The translations under genes were made by a program, and so were the position numbers. From Acanthaster planci (Eukaryota > Echinodermata > Asteroidea > Valvatida > Acanthasteridae), in contig NW_019091456.1 in the NCBI RefSeq assembly GCF_001949145.1, forward strand, positions 367,503 to 431,502: a stretch of DNA of 64,000 nt, read 5' to 3'. Shown piece by piece: positions 33,629 through 46,600 of the stretch; position 1 is the stretch's first letter; each line of letters begins with the position of its first letter. Under the pieces are notes generated by a model, which was not told where the DNA came from, did not search any database, and worked only from the letters and a program-made list of their open reading frames with translations.

Positions 33629-33689
33629 GATCTTCTTTCTGTTAGTGTTATGATGGAGAACAATATCCCATGGCAGTACATCTTTTCCT

Positions 33690-34075
33690 TTTCAGCAGAA
33701 GACTAATGCAGCAGTAACGATGGGAAAAATTCAGTCATCTTTCTTCCGTTATCTTCATTCTTGGGCGTCCTAGCCAGCTAAAGACAAATCAACAGACAGG
33801 CCAACTCAAGGATATCCATCTCCCCAGGATCATGCTGGCAAAACTCTCGTTGCCTCACAGCAACACAGGGGATGAGAGGGTTTTTGGTCTAGTAAGGAAA
33901 AATGCCTCTGAATTTCATCCCTGCCTCATAGCACTTAGACACTCTCAGACTTACTTACCCAGAAGGTTTAAAGTCAATCCCAAAGGAAAACGCAGCATCC
34001 GATTGAGTCTCCTGAAAAGCTCTTTGACAAGTGTAAAAAGGCAGCTTTGGTATACAACTAGCACTAATTCATCTG
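33690..34075 (+). pseudogene. Decayed hAT-like transposase C-terminal fragment
   Basis: One frame reads LAKLSLPHSNTGDERVFGLV followed by RKN, matching the SLPHSNADVERVFSLV-type block near the C-terminus of hAT-like (DUF4371/dimerisation-domain) transposases and host proteins derived from them. The next part continues in a shifted frame (ESPEKLFDKCKKAALVYN then stop), so at least one frameshift is present. No N-terminal catalytic part is seen. Family assignment comes from motif recall, not a search. Confidence 0.5.
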
Positions 34076-34827
34076 CTCTTACAAATTCAACTTTTGAGTT
34101 TGGGCGTTAAGTGATTGAATAGATACCATTTTGCTTGTGCACAAAGTATTCTATTTTGCTTTCAGATACTTTTTTACCCCCAAATATTGTTTTTTTGGCC
34201 TCCAGGAGTTCCATTTGTTACTGAATCAGTTTTAGAGCTGTTTGAGTGACGTGTAAAGGTGAGCACTACTGGTTGGGAGTAAAAGAGCACATTTTGACAG
34301 GGTTGTGCAGAAAAATACTGATTTCTACAAAGAATACTGAGTTTTAGCCTTGAGAACACTGAAAAGCTGAGTTAAAAGTCGGCAGACCTGAAGAAGGTGG
34401 AAGGAAAGGTAGCTTTAAAAAAAAAAGCTACTGCATTTACGAACTGCAACTTTTTGGAAATCATTAATGGAAGCTATCATAAGTTACAATGCGCTAAACC
34501 TCCCCAAAGTCTGATAGGCTGCAGTACTTTGTGAAATCAACTAAGCAGGATAAATGGGTAGTGCGTTGGCTAAGGTGTGAGGTGAGACAATCCACTCCAT
34601 TTTCAGCTGCTTCATGCTACAGAAACGACAACAATATCACCTCGATACACCATGCTTGCTCAAGATGATGTTTCTTTGATTAAGAGTGGATTCTATGTCG
34701 TTTTCAAACCCAAAACACATTCAAGTACTGGTGGTGAAAATGTAGCTTCTGGGCCTGAATCCTTTCTACCACTGTCCTGACCATCTGCCCTGTCGAATTG
34801 GTGATGACCTCTTGACCTTGTGACCCC

Positions 34828-37800
34828 CTAGGGAGCAAATCCCAGGAGTCCTGCGTTCACCAATTTGTGGATCTTGGCTTGCATCTCGGGGCCGGCAGAA
34901 TGAATAATTCTGGAGAGGGCAGAGGGAAGAGAAGACGGCATGGAGAAAACATGGCACGTGATTCATGAAACGGGAGTGCATAAAAATGACATCAATTTTC
35001 ATGACCACTGACTTTTGGAATAGGGTTCCCCGGTTCCGCCCTGGCACCAATGTACTGTAAAGGCATCAATGAACGACACCTTTTGGTTTGGAATTGTCAA
35101 GGGGCACCATGTCATGTGTGAACTGGGCTCTATCTTTCCTCTTCCATTTAAAAACCTCCATGTTTATTTCGGACCTAACCAGGAATTAATAAGCTAAGTT
35201 GAAAAATTCATTTGTATCACTTTTTCTGGCTATCCAATTGACAAACAGATTGCCCCCCTGAGAAAATAAAATACTCCAAGAAATCATGTGGAACATTTAC
35301 CCCTGGCCTTGATCTGGATTAGTCCTCAAGGTTTCGATGAGTCGCTGCATCTTCTGATCCATCAAGATCTCCCGGATCTCAGGATCGGCCAGAATCTGTC
35401 GTATCTCGGTCTCGTCTGCCGCAGTAGCTTGCTTGGGGTTGGTGCTGCTCTTAACTTTGATATCTGCCCGGCTGGATTGGTTGGGGGTACGGATAGTGTC
35501 CTGAGGGGGAGGGGCTGACGAGGGGACAGAAGGTGGGGAAGCCCCTCCCATGGTGGAGAAATGATTACCTGCATGAAGGGAAAACATACAGAAAGTTCAA
35601 ACAAAAGAAAACATTTCATGAGCTATTTCTCTGATTTTGGAACCAGTCTGACTAATCGTAGATTGCTAATTTATTATTTGACCTCAGTCCAACATACATC
35701 CCCTGCAGCTGCATCTCCCGTATCATTTTCCTCCACTCAAGGATCCAATCTGCAAGGGTGTTCCGGTTACCCAACTCATCCACAAACAGCTCCTCTGGTG
35801 GTTAACTCCAACCAGCTTGATGAGCGATGTCAATCTCCTCACCCCTAACCGTCAATACCTCTCACAACAGATGCCTCGAAACAGGGCTCGAGAGCGCACT
35901 TGGAAGATCTGTCAGTGCCAGTACTTGGTCAATACATGTAGGACAAAGTCAGCTACACATCAATCACTTACAGCTCCTGGCAGTGGCCAATGCCTGCAGT
36001 CAATCAAGTCCAAAACCAGCTGGTTCTAGTGAGGAGAGACAACGCCACTGTAGTTTCCTACATCAATCATCAAGGGGAACCTATTCTCTATCTCGCTGCC
36101 TTGCCATCTGGGAACTCTTCCAATGGTGCGTTCCTCAGCAAATCTCTCTTCTGGCCACTCATCTGGCAGGGAAGAATAATTCTTTGGCTGATGCCCTGTC
36201 AAGATGCAAAATCACCCCAACAGAATGGTTCCTTTATCCAGTAGTAGGCTTTGAAAGTACAATGTAGATGCACTCAGGTTCAACTGGATGGCAATTCATG
36301 CCTACGCCTTCCTGCCTATCTCCCTCTTACCACAAGTACTTGCAAAATTTGAGACATAATTATCCAGGGTTATTCCCATTGCCCCGTTTTGGCCAAGACA
36401 GCCTTGGTTCCCTCGCCTCCTCGACCTACTTGTTCATTTGCTAATCAGTCTCCCCAACCACCAAGACCTTCTGACTCAACTGAGATCTCAAATTGTTCAT
36501 CTGGATCCAGCCTCTCTTCATCTCTGTGCTTGGATGCTGTCAAAATCTCCTTCAGAGCAACTGGCCCTTCGGAAGAAGCTACAGCCTTGGCGGCAAAAAG
36601 CAGGCGAGAATCCACCAGATGAACTTACGATAATCGACTTTGCCACCTTACCAAGTGGTGCAAGGAGAGAGCTATTGATCCCCATTCTGCATCTGTAACT
36701 GCCATTGGGGATTTTATTCATCACCCTTTCAACTGTGGTCTTCAGATCTCCACAATCCAGGGTTACAGATCGGCCATTGGTGCCATTCATCAAGGGTTCC
36801 GTGACGGATCAACCATATCCTCAAGCAAGCCCATTGCACATCTACTGAGAGGCACGTTTATAGAACACCCCCTACCAGGAAACGCATCCCATCGTGGGAC
36901 CTACTTGTAGGTACCATCCTATCATTTCTTTCCAAGCCTCCTTTTGAACCAGCAGGGGGTTCTTCTCTTCATCAGCTCACCATAAAGACGGTATTTCTGA
37001 TGGCTGCCGCAACAGCTAAACACAGAAGTGAATTCCATGCCTTGTCCACTGAACCAGGCCGCATTCGCTGGGAACCTGGCAGCGTACGTCTCATTTCACA
37101 TGTAGAATTTCTAACCAAGAATCAGTCACCTGATTTCTCTCCCCCAGATATCTTCATACCAAGCTTGACAGCATTTTCTTCAACAGAGGAAGATAAATGG
37201 TGGTGCCCCAGATGAGCCCTCATGTATTACATTGCTCGTATTCAGCGACTGTGAGGCAAAATCAAGCAGTTATTCACCACTTCTATCCAGCTACATCGAC
37301 CGGTCTCTGAGACCACATCTGCTTGATGTATATCGGAGGCAATAAGTCGTCCTCCCGATAATCAAGGGTCGACACACAGCACCTCAACATCTTGGGCCCA
37401 CCTGCTTGGAGTTTCTTTTTCAAATACATGTAGAATGAAAGCTGCCTGCTGGAACAATCCAACCACCTTCACTTCATGCTGCTGAAGGATGTGGTTCAAA
37501 CGGACAGGACAGTCTTCCAGGAGGTCGGCCAATCAGCAACTCGCAAAGCCCGGAAAGCTACCGTTCCCCACCACTAGATAGGCAGCACCTGGTTACAGGT
37601 ATGTCTAAGCAACCTTTTTCGAATTTAAATCGGTTAAATTCAGACCCTGGTAACCTGTGTGTCCCTTCTCTCCCAACTTTATATCTAATGGTGCTACCCT
37701 GCAAATGTACACGTAGGTTAACAGAGGTGACTTGTTTTCTGTCATGCAATTCCCAAAATCCAAAGGGATTTTCCATTCTAGTAAGAAAACACTCACCTCT

Positions 37801-40800
37801 GTTTACCATCCCTCCCAGTTAAAAAAACAACCAAAACAAACAAACAAAGGTAATAAAAAAAAAGCTAGGATGAATCTTAGTGTTATATAGCCTTTTGTAT
37901 GGGGACATGCAGTGGGCATAGAGGGTGCGGCTTGGGTGACTTTTTCAGCTAGGTTTGTTGCGCATGCGCGCTGATATGCAAATGTAGGCAAACAGAGGTC
38001 AGTGTTTTCGTACTACGTGTACTAGAATGGAAAATACCTTTGGATTTTGGAAAAATGTACATCTTAAGGCTAACCCAAATATCCAATTGATTGTTGAATA
38101 TTTGAATGTTATTTTGTATTTGCATATTCAAATTTGAAAAGAATTTGAATATGCAAGTACAAAATTCATGAAAAGGAAGGGAGAATTTTCCTATTTTTTA
38201 ATGAGAAAAATTACACTGTAGAGGCTTGTTTCAAGCAGATTCAAATGAAAAGCAACAGAAATCTTACAATTCAAAAACTACACTATTCATTAAAAAATTT
38301 TAGAGGAATATGCAGTTTAAAGAGGACAGGAAGTATTATTTGTCTCTGTAATCTTGCTAAATCATGGCAGGAGATACTCCTAGACTTGAGAAGCTATTAT
38401 AGTGATTATAATATAGAATTGTGTGCATTATTGAAATTGATTTGGTATATGGTTTGTTCATCAACAATGTGCCAGTTGGTAAGACCGAATATTCAGATAT
38501 TCGATTAAATTGAAAGTCAAATATTTGAATAGTGAATTATTCAAATTGACTCAGCCCTAATACGTGTTAAACTGTGTACTCCGGAGCTTTCCACAAGTCT
38601 TTCAGAAAACTTTTAAGAATTTGAAACTGTACATGCATGGGGCAGTTGGTGTGACCTTGATGATTGGCACATCAGAGAAAAAACATCATCCAATCACATT
38701 TTTGAGTACTGAAGTACGCCAGTGCAGCCTCGTTTTCATAACATCCATTCATCAAAGGAGTTCGCTCTAGGAAAAGGTTGTAAAAACCCAACTGGTCTCA
38801 CCAAGCAAAGCGCAGAAATCTCTGAAGAACTGCTGCACCTCCGCATTGCCCTTGTATTCCTCCATGGCCTGTTGTGGGTTTCTCTGAAACTTGGAGACGG
38901 CTTGAGCAAATCTAGGGTCTGTCAGCTGCCTGGCTAGGCGAGGATGCTTCTCAAGGTTGGAGAGGAGGTCCTCGGTTATCCATTCTAATGGAGACACAAA
39001 ACTCCAAAATCTTGGTTTCCTAGCTGCTTGTTAAATTGTAAACTTGAAACAGAAATTCCACGGTAACTCAAGGAGGTACATAGGCACTTCCATTCTTTCC
39101 TTTCAGTTTTGGGTTGCCTAAGTTTAAGACATTGAAGTTAGTCGGAGGGGCATTATTTGTGAACACCCAGATTCTTCAGCCAATTTCCTAAACTTTTGGC
39201 AGATATTGATGGGTTTCATTGTCACAATAGGATATCTGAACTATGTATGAAGTCATGACCAGCATCACTGACTGTAGTGTGTAATAAATTATCACACACT
39301 TTTCTTTGAGGTCCAACTAAGAATCATCCATCAACTTAAACACCTCCATGGGATCGACAACTCTTTTTTATCATCTTTTTGAAGTTGAATTATTTTCTAG
39401 ATTGCTGCCCAGCTGCCCATCAAGAATCACCGATAAGTAATAATCTACTTTGCCCAAAAGTTACTAATGGTCAATCAAACTCTAAATGCCACAAAAAATT
39501 AGCTTTCAGTCAATTGTTCTTTTTTGCTCAACTGTCTAGTGACTTTTCAAAGTAAAAAAAAATCAATCAAATCAGTCATTGCTTTTGCTGCTTCCCTTTT
39601 GCCCAGGTTCCACCTGACTTTTGATATTATTTTAAACCAGAGATTAGAGGTTACATGTAAGTATTTAAAATATATACAAGTAACTATGTACCCTTGTTTT
39701 GAAGTAGCGGAGCAGTCGTCTTCAATGCTTCCTGCACTTCATCAATCCGATACTGTTCTCTAGCATCCCTTGAGCCTTCCTTAGGTCGAATCAAGGGGAT
39801 CTCTTCCCCACCCACTGGTTTCAGATCAGCTGCTGGGACGGATTTGGATGAACTGGCTAATGATTTCCCATGGGAAGTGTGTTTCTTGCTGGGCCCTCCA
39901 ATGAGAAACCCTTTCTTCATGCCTCCGAAACCGCCTGTGGATGAGCTCGTGGATTTGGCCATTTGTGAGCTTGCCTTGCTCAGCGTGAACAATTTAAAAA
40001 AAACAAAATAATTTGATTTACTAGGGGGCAATTTGACATTATGCATAGAAAAGTGCACTTTTTTAACATAAAATTATCCATGCTTTCCAGGACAACTGAG
40101 GGTGCTGTTGCTGTGATGTCATCCAGGGAAGACATAGTTCAGTGCATAGGTTTTTCTGTTTAAACTGTGCACCCCAAATAGTCCTCGCTGAAAACATTCC
40201 TCAAAAAGGGTCAATTGCATGCTTTTGGCTACATGTATGCATGTTAAATCAACAAAAAAAGAGTGCGTTTAGTCCAGTAAATCTCCGAAAATGTTGGGGT
40301 TTTTTGTGTGCATGCACAAGCTAAGGAAACATTAATATGAGCCTTTCTTCCTCAAGGTTAATGGCAGTTTTGCTCATGAATTTGTACTTACAGGCAGAAA
40401 ACAAAAAAAGCAGTAAAATACCATTTGAAATGGCAAAACAAAAGTTCAAAATAATGTTAACTGAGACACAAAGGTGCATTTTGCAGGGTCTGCAAAGAAA
40501 TTCCATTGAAGCTGCCCCAGAAAACCTACAGTGAAACAGATTTTAACCCTAGCTTCCCCACACACGCTGTATTTTGGCAAATAGAAACCCTGCCCAGAGC
40601 AAAAACATATAATACACGTAGTTGTTAAAGAGAGAAGTCAGCTTGGCGTATTTGAAACAAGTGGCACTGATTGTTTGAACTAACGGTAACTCCAAGTGTC
40701 TCATAATAAACGGTTTATACCAGTTCAGTATTCCAACAGCACATACCCAAACATGCCAAAAATGATGTGTATCCGAGGTGATTTCAAACCAGTAATACAC

Positions 40801-42096
40801 TTGTCGTTCATGAGGTCTGCCCTATCAGCATGGCCTTATGTCGACTCACACACATGCTTTGTTGTTCAATAACCTTGCCTTTACAAATACCAAACTGGAT
40901 TACATTACTGCTGTTGACTACTCGATGCACAAAGGTTCCACAATTGCGTACACCTCTTGCACTGTAATGTGTCTAGCAGGCTCGGATTAGGGTCAATGCT
41001 GTTGAACTAGCTTCGTTGACAAAGCATGCAAATTTGAAAGGTAGCTTCATAAGACATGTCAGAGTGTCTTTCCAAACTTGTGTCTTGTGGTATCCCTTTA
41101 TTTCTTTTCAACAGCTTAAAGTCCTGTCAAACCCCTATTTTTTTAAACCCAAAGTGTTCACACCCCATTTAAGCTTTTGGTTAATGGTTATTTAACGGTA
41201 TAACATGTTCCACTAGACTCACACATACATATAACATGCATGTAATGGCACTGAGCTGTACGTGTGTCCACTTTCCTATATCAGTGAGACATGATCCATG
41301 AATAGGCGTGTGTGTTTACGAGTATTTTTGGAACCAGGTACCCGGCTAGCCGGGTACCATTAAAATAATACAATCAACACATGGCATTCCGCACAACCCC
41401 GACAGCCCATGTGCCGGAAAAGTGCTCTTTTTTACTGTACATGTAGGAAGCAGCACATTGTTCTGAACGTTAGAAGGGAATCTCCCACCATTTTATTGAA
41501 CAAAATTGTTACCTTAAATTTCTAACAAAAGTAACTCTGTTGATTTCTCAGAGTTATGACCACGGGACCTGGGTTTTCAGCGGCACAATGATTTTTTCTG
41601 CAACTCTGCCCTGCACTATTAAAGTTCACATACATTTATGCATGGAAGTTTTTGTGGGTACCCGGCCCGAAAGAATGGAACCAGGTTTTAATGGGAAGGT
41701 ACCGAAAGACCTGGGTACCCAACACACACCTGTCCATAAAGCCCCCACAGGAAAGTGCACATGTAAACAAAACATGATGTAAATATGGTTTACACATGTA
41801 CATGTAGGTCTACTGGCCATTACAATGCATTTGAAAATTTGTGCACATGTGCAAGTAGCACATTAGAAAAACACCTAAATCCACCTTTGTTGTGGTTTCT
41901 TTTGTATCTGAACTTCTAAGTGATGCATCATCTGGTGAAGTTGATGATGCGTTGCCACTGGTAACATCAGTGGGTGCATCAATGCCTGTCTTCACACAGC
42001 CTGATGGTAATGTTGATGAGGAAGATGATTCCTTGAGACTCTGAATGTGTTTTGCATGTTCCAGCACATCACTCATGTCCTCCAGTGGAGGAATTT
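34828..42096 (-). CDS. Protein with two STI1/DP-type domains, not named, 5' exon not found
   Basis: Five coding exons join in phase on the minus strand: 42096-41885, 39974-39692, 38984-38802, 35568-35301 and 34909-34828 (stop TAG), about 342 residues. The first exon is Ser/Thr-rich (EIPPLEDMSDVLEHAKHIQS). The second holds STGGFGGMKKGFLIGG, a compact basic/Gly motif, and ends with a helix (YRIDEVQEALKTTAPLLQ). The third is a clear STI1-type helical unit (LLSNLEKHPRLARQLTDPRF, then FQRNPQQAMEEYKGN). The fourth has a Pro/Ser linker and a second unit (ILADPEIREILMDQKMQRLI), completed by the last exon (MQAKIHKLVNAGLLGF). STI1/DP domains in HOP, Hip and ubiquilins bind hydrophobic client segments, so a co-chaperone-like role is plausible but inferred. 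The start codon is unsettled: M at EDMSDV, M at SSQMAKS, or an upstream exon. Confidence 0.8.
35690..37590 (+). mobile_element. DIRS-like tyrosine-recombinase retrotransposon, 5'-truncated and decayed
   Basis: Lies in an intron of the STI1-domain gene on the opposite strand. Fragments in shifting frames read RNase H (VRRDNATVVSYINHQG, then THLAGKNNSLADALSR, TPTEWFLYPVVGF). A tyrosine recombinase region follows: IQGYRSAIGAIHQGF, LTIKTVFLMAAATAKHRSEF, IRWEPGSVRLISHVEFLTKN and a final AACWNNPTTFTS block. The order RNase H then YR is that of the DIRS/Ngaro group. The reverse transcriptase is absent and several stops and frameshifts are present, so it is dead. Lower-case family assignment rests on domain pattern recognition. 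Confidence 0.75.
37745..38055. repeat. Inverted repeat downstream of the DIRS-like remnant
   Basis: 37752-37806 (CCAAAATCCAAAGGGATTTT onward, then CACTCACCTCTGTTTACC) is mirrored at about 37987-38050 (GGCAAACAGAGGTCAGTG to CCTTTGGATTTTGG). DIRS elements carry inverted terminal repeats and an internal complementary region, so this may be its 3' terminal structure. Confidence 0.55.
40040..40530. mobile_element. Non-autonomous repeat, GTAGCTGCAATGG family (copy B)
   Basis: Shares AAAAGTGCACTTTTTTAA, CCAGGACAACTGAGGGTGCT, GATGTCATCCAGGGAAGAC and the right end AAATTCCATTGAAGCTGCCC with copies A and C. It lies in an intron of the STI1-domain gene. Confidence 0.65.
41331..41715. repeat. Region of GGTACCCGG palindromes
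   Basis: A perfect 22-bp palindrome at 41337-41358 (half-site GGTACCCGGCT) is followed 320 bp later by a second imperfect one (GGGTACCCGGCCCGAAAG ... AAGACCTGGGTACCC, 41657-41719). Both are next to GGAACCAGGT. It could be the two ends of a mobile element in the STI1-gene first intron region. Confidence 0.5.
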
Positions 42097-43400
42097 CTGT
42101 GATCAAATCAACAAATGAAAACAATGCCTCATCAAAAGCCCACTGTAACCAGATCAGATATTAAAAATTTGTTGCAATGTCCTATATATAATAAGGTCTC
42201 CAGACTGATTATCAGTTTCCCATGAACCAAACAGCAGAAAGGCTGAGGGCACTTTTTATCAGCACTAGTGATACATGTCAAAGTCACGTGGACTCGGATG
42301 ATATAGTGTACGTCCATAAAGCCATAAAGTACAAAATGTATGCACTTGTTTTATACAGTTGTGCACAGGTGATGTTTGCTATTGAAGTAACGTTTACATT
42401 TATGTACATGAAGGTGCTGATTTTGCTGACAGCACTGAGATGCACTTTCTAAAAAATGATGAGTCGACTCTCTTCTGCTCTTAAAATCTTTTTGATAAAG
42501 GTCAGCCAACTATTTTTGGCAAAGTTTTCCCTGGAACTGGTGAAGAACAAAGATTCAGATGTTTCATGTACGTGAACCTGTATACACATTGCACAAACCC
42601 TGGTTTAATGGGAAATAGGCTGAAAAACACTGAAGCTCAACCTGGCCTTGGCCCCAATGTCACGGTAACCATATACATGTAGGCCCCCTATAGAATACAA
42701 TCAGTAGATCTGCTCGACAGCTCAATTTGTACATGATCAGTTGATTTTACTGCATGAGTTGTATATATAGGTTACATCCCATAACTCCACCATCAGCCAA
42801 TCACATTTCTTTCCGGTTCACAATTGTGGAAGATTGTTTCAAAGAAATGAAATCAAAGTTGGGAGATTTCATACAGGGTTGACCAATTCGAGCAAAGAGC
42901 AATCATGCAAGTGTACCCCACATTATCTTGAGTAGGCTTCTAACTGAGTACGCTTACTAGGCTCTAAGCCTGACATTAATTTTAATTCTCGTGTTTTTCG
43001 TTTGCTTTTGGGGGGGGTTTGGTTCTTCTTTTTTTTTTTAACTCTGGAAGACGATCATGTTACACAGAAACAGAAAGGTGTTCCAGGATGTTTATCACCT
43101 CTCTTCCATCACTGCAACTCTCTTACTTAGTCACGACTTGCATACCATACCAACATTTACCATAGCAACAACTGCTCCCAATCTTTCCTGCACCCAGTAC
43201 CGGTATACCCTGACATGCCTGGCGATGGCTTTAATAATACTCAACCCCCCATCATGACCATGCATGCGCATGTGATCGATCAAGTCACAGACACGATGGA
43301 TAAACGATCTAAGGACGTTCCCCCTTCCTCCATGCTCACAGCAACTCACCGTCATCACCGCCAGCCATGTCGTGTTACCAGTGCCTGTCACCGACTCACC

Positions 43401-43693
43401 ACAGATCAACTTTTCACTCTCTCAGATTTTGAGCAACAGCTGCTGCGCCGCGCATGCTGAGGTTAAATACAGAGCGCGCCACCATTTGGTAAGATGTGGC
43501 GAACTCGTTGGTTCCCTCCGACTTAAAAACGCGATGAGTCTGCAGGAACGTAATACGCGTACGAGTTACGACCTTGTCAGAGAACATGTGAACCAGTTTA
43601 TGTTGGGTAATTGCACATTTTCGTGCGTAGTTGTGCTGTTTCTGCCATAGATTTTTGCGATTTTTCAATAAAATCGACTCGGTTTTGACGAAG
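43401..43693. promoter_or_regulatory. CpG-richer bidirectional promoter between the STI1-domain gene and ISCU
   Basis: ISCU begins at 43694 on plus and the STI1-domain gene runs away on minus. The stretch is unusually CpG-rich for this window (GCGCCGCGCATGC, GAGCGCGCC, ATACGCGTACG). A strong minus-strand donor (GGTGAGTCGG, exon edge 43400) could end a non-coding first exon of the STI1-domain gene. Start sites are not determined. Confidence 0.5.
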
Positions 43694-46600
43694 ATGTCGG
43701 TTGCACGACAGCTTGGGAAGTTGCTGCGGCCACTGCTGCAAGCCAGGATTGCAAGCTGCGCTTCGGAAGCCAGTTACCACAAAAATGTAGGGTCGATGTA
43801 TGGTCATCTTGTTATGCATGTCATCATCATGATGTCGACATGGATTGGTTGTGCGCTAATTTATAACGTTAGGCCATGGAGGTCGTCCTTGTTAGGCCTA
43901 CTGCCAAAAAGTGCCAGTACTGGAATGGGTCCCATACATTGCATGGGCAGTGCCTACCATGCTTATGGACACGGACAACACTTGATACCCCTGAACACAA
44001 ACCACTCGTGTATGACTCATGAGACTTGTCTGGGGAAAAAAAAACAAAACCCAGTGTTTTCTAACTCAGTACATGTCAGTAGGCAGGGCCTGTGCTCCTG
44101 AATACCCCCAGAACTGTGGGGTCCGACGTCCGCCCTGCGTTTGTAGGAGTAGGGCAGATGTCAAACCACACAATTCTGGGGGTAGCTTCCAAATTATCTT
44201 AGCAAAATTGTACTTTTTATTTAGGACATGTCATGACATGTTAGCCTATTTATTAGTATCACTTTCTGATCATCATCATGTGTTGATGCAGCCTTGCAGG
44301 GCGTGTAATAGGCCTAGGACCTAACTTCATGGAGTCAACCATGCATGTCAATTGTCTTGGTACCCCTGGTCTTTGCCTCAGTGCCCATTGAAATGTTCCC
44401 ATAGACAAGAACTTTGATTTTTTAATACAAGTTTGTGAACATATTACATGTGCAGTGTGGGGGATAGAATCATTGGTAGCTCGCTTTGCAGCTGAAAAAG
44501 TCAAGTCAAACTTCACATGAGTTCTGTTTTTTTATTCACTTGAATTCTGATACATGAATGAATGTTCTCTGAATTTCATGTAAGATATTCATCATTGAAA
44601 ATCAGCTTGTCACAATGGTTCATGTTGAAAAATGGCTTTCATGCATGGCTACTTTGTGTGTGTGAAGAAGTTTTTGCCTCAATTTGGAACTGGTTAAACC
44701 GATCCAGAAGTAAGAAAAGTGTAATCGTCACTTTCGTCGATCTTGTAAATCCAAATTAAAAGCTTAAATTTTGACCAAAATTTCTGTAGTATCTCCAACA
44801 CACAAGGCAATCTACTAACCATATTTCACTGGAATTTGAGGATTTTTTTGCACCTGCACGATCCGGAACTAGGAAGGCAACTATATAATATCTTGTTTAT
44901 GTTCCAGAGTCAGATCATTTGAACTGTGTGTACTGAACATGGTAAAAATCCTGGGCCATTACCCCTGAACTGCCGTGACTGCCATCTTTCAACATGAAGA
45001 AACGCTGTGACATCGCTGATTGTAATGTCACATGTATTGTACATGTTGCTGGTACATTGGAAGAAGACTGCTTCGTGTCACATGCTCACAGTGTACCAAC
45101 TACATGCAAAAATCTCAGACCCCAAATGAAATATTGCATATTTTCTTAATTACCATGACTACATATGTTGAAAAAAGGCATGTAATACGTGGCGTGTACC
45201 GTACAGTACTTGGCCGGAGCCCTGATTGCGACTTTCAAGATTTCATGATCATAAGGGCTTCGGTTACTCAAGCTCGGTTGAGTAAGTGTTGGTATCCTGG
45301 CCCAGTGTATGCTACATGTACTCCTGAAGGTACTTCAAAGTTCAATATGTAGGTGCAGTCATACCTTAAAGTTCCAACTTTGCAGTATTAAATCCCCGAC
45401 ATGCCCAAGAATATAAAAAATTACCAGAGTCAGAATTGGTGAAGAAGAAAATTGAGCTCGCAGCAAATACATGTAGTCAGTGTAATTGACAGTCATGCAG
45501 ATTCCTCATATTTCTGTCCTTGTGAAGCTGTTAGTTTTGCTTCAACCATGTTGTCTTCAACTTCACAGGTGATTGACCACTATGAGAATCCCAGGAATGT
45601 GGGCTCGATGGACAAGAATGATAAGTCTGTGGGCACCGGGCTCGTCGGGGCACCAGCATGTGGAGATGTCATGAAACTGCAGGTGTGTGTCATTACACTG
45701 CATTGCAGATCAAGCAAACGTTCACTGTTGTACAGTTTTCTGTGCACTTTTGTAAAATGGCATTTTTAACTAAAATACATGTCGGGCAGGGCAAAAATCC
45801 AAAAATTAAAAACTTCCTTGATCCTTTGAAATCCTTTGAGGTTTGCTAGAGTTTGAAAGACTGAGGATGGTAGAGCCTAGCCACTGTTAACATGACTTGA
45901 TGCTCTCAAAAAAGTTTCAGCTCATGCACAAAGAACTTGCCAGTGGTTTCCTACAAAGTAGAGGATTTTGGATGATGAATTTGGGAAGCTCTTAGCAAGA
46001 ATTCTTCTGAGCAGTTTGGGTTAAAGCTTTTTTACAGTAAGTTCTTAAAAATCTTTTGTTCCGCAAGGAGCGGATAGCATACCTGTTAGACTAATCTATG
46101 TATCTGTCGCAAAGAGACATTGCAGAGTTGGTACTAGGCCTGGACTTGTCACATTTGTCCTTGAATTGTACATGAAGGGGTACATACCATTGGTCAGAAT
46201 AGCACCGAATGGGACACACAGTGTTATGCAAACACAGCACACCTGTGTACTGGTGTTTTCTAATAAGTCTGCTCAGAGAAGTGCTGTTGTGCACGCTGTA
46301 GTCAGTTTCCCGCCAGAAAGCATGCCATTTTTTTTTTCTTGCTCCAGATCAAAGTTGACGATAATGGCAAGATCGTGGATGCCAAGTTCAAGACATTTGG
46401 CTGTGGGTCAGCCATTGCATCTAGCTCGCTAGCAACTGAGTGGGTCAAGGGTAAATCGGTGAGTCGTTCATCTTTGTCATATAGAGATAATGAATTGAAT
46501 TTTGATTTTTCAACCCGTTTCAATTTAGCAGCCTCCTTTGTTTTCACTGGTGGAAAGGTCAGTCATGCATACTACGGAGCAGATATCTGTTTGTATTGTA

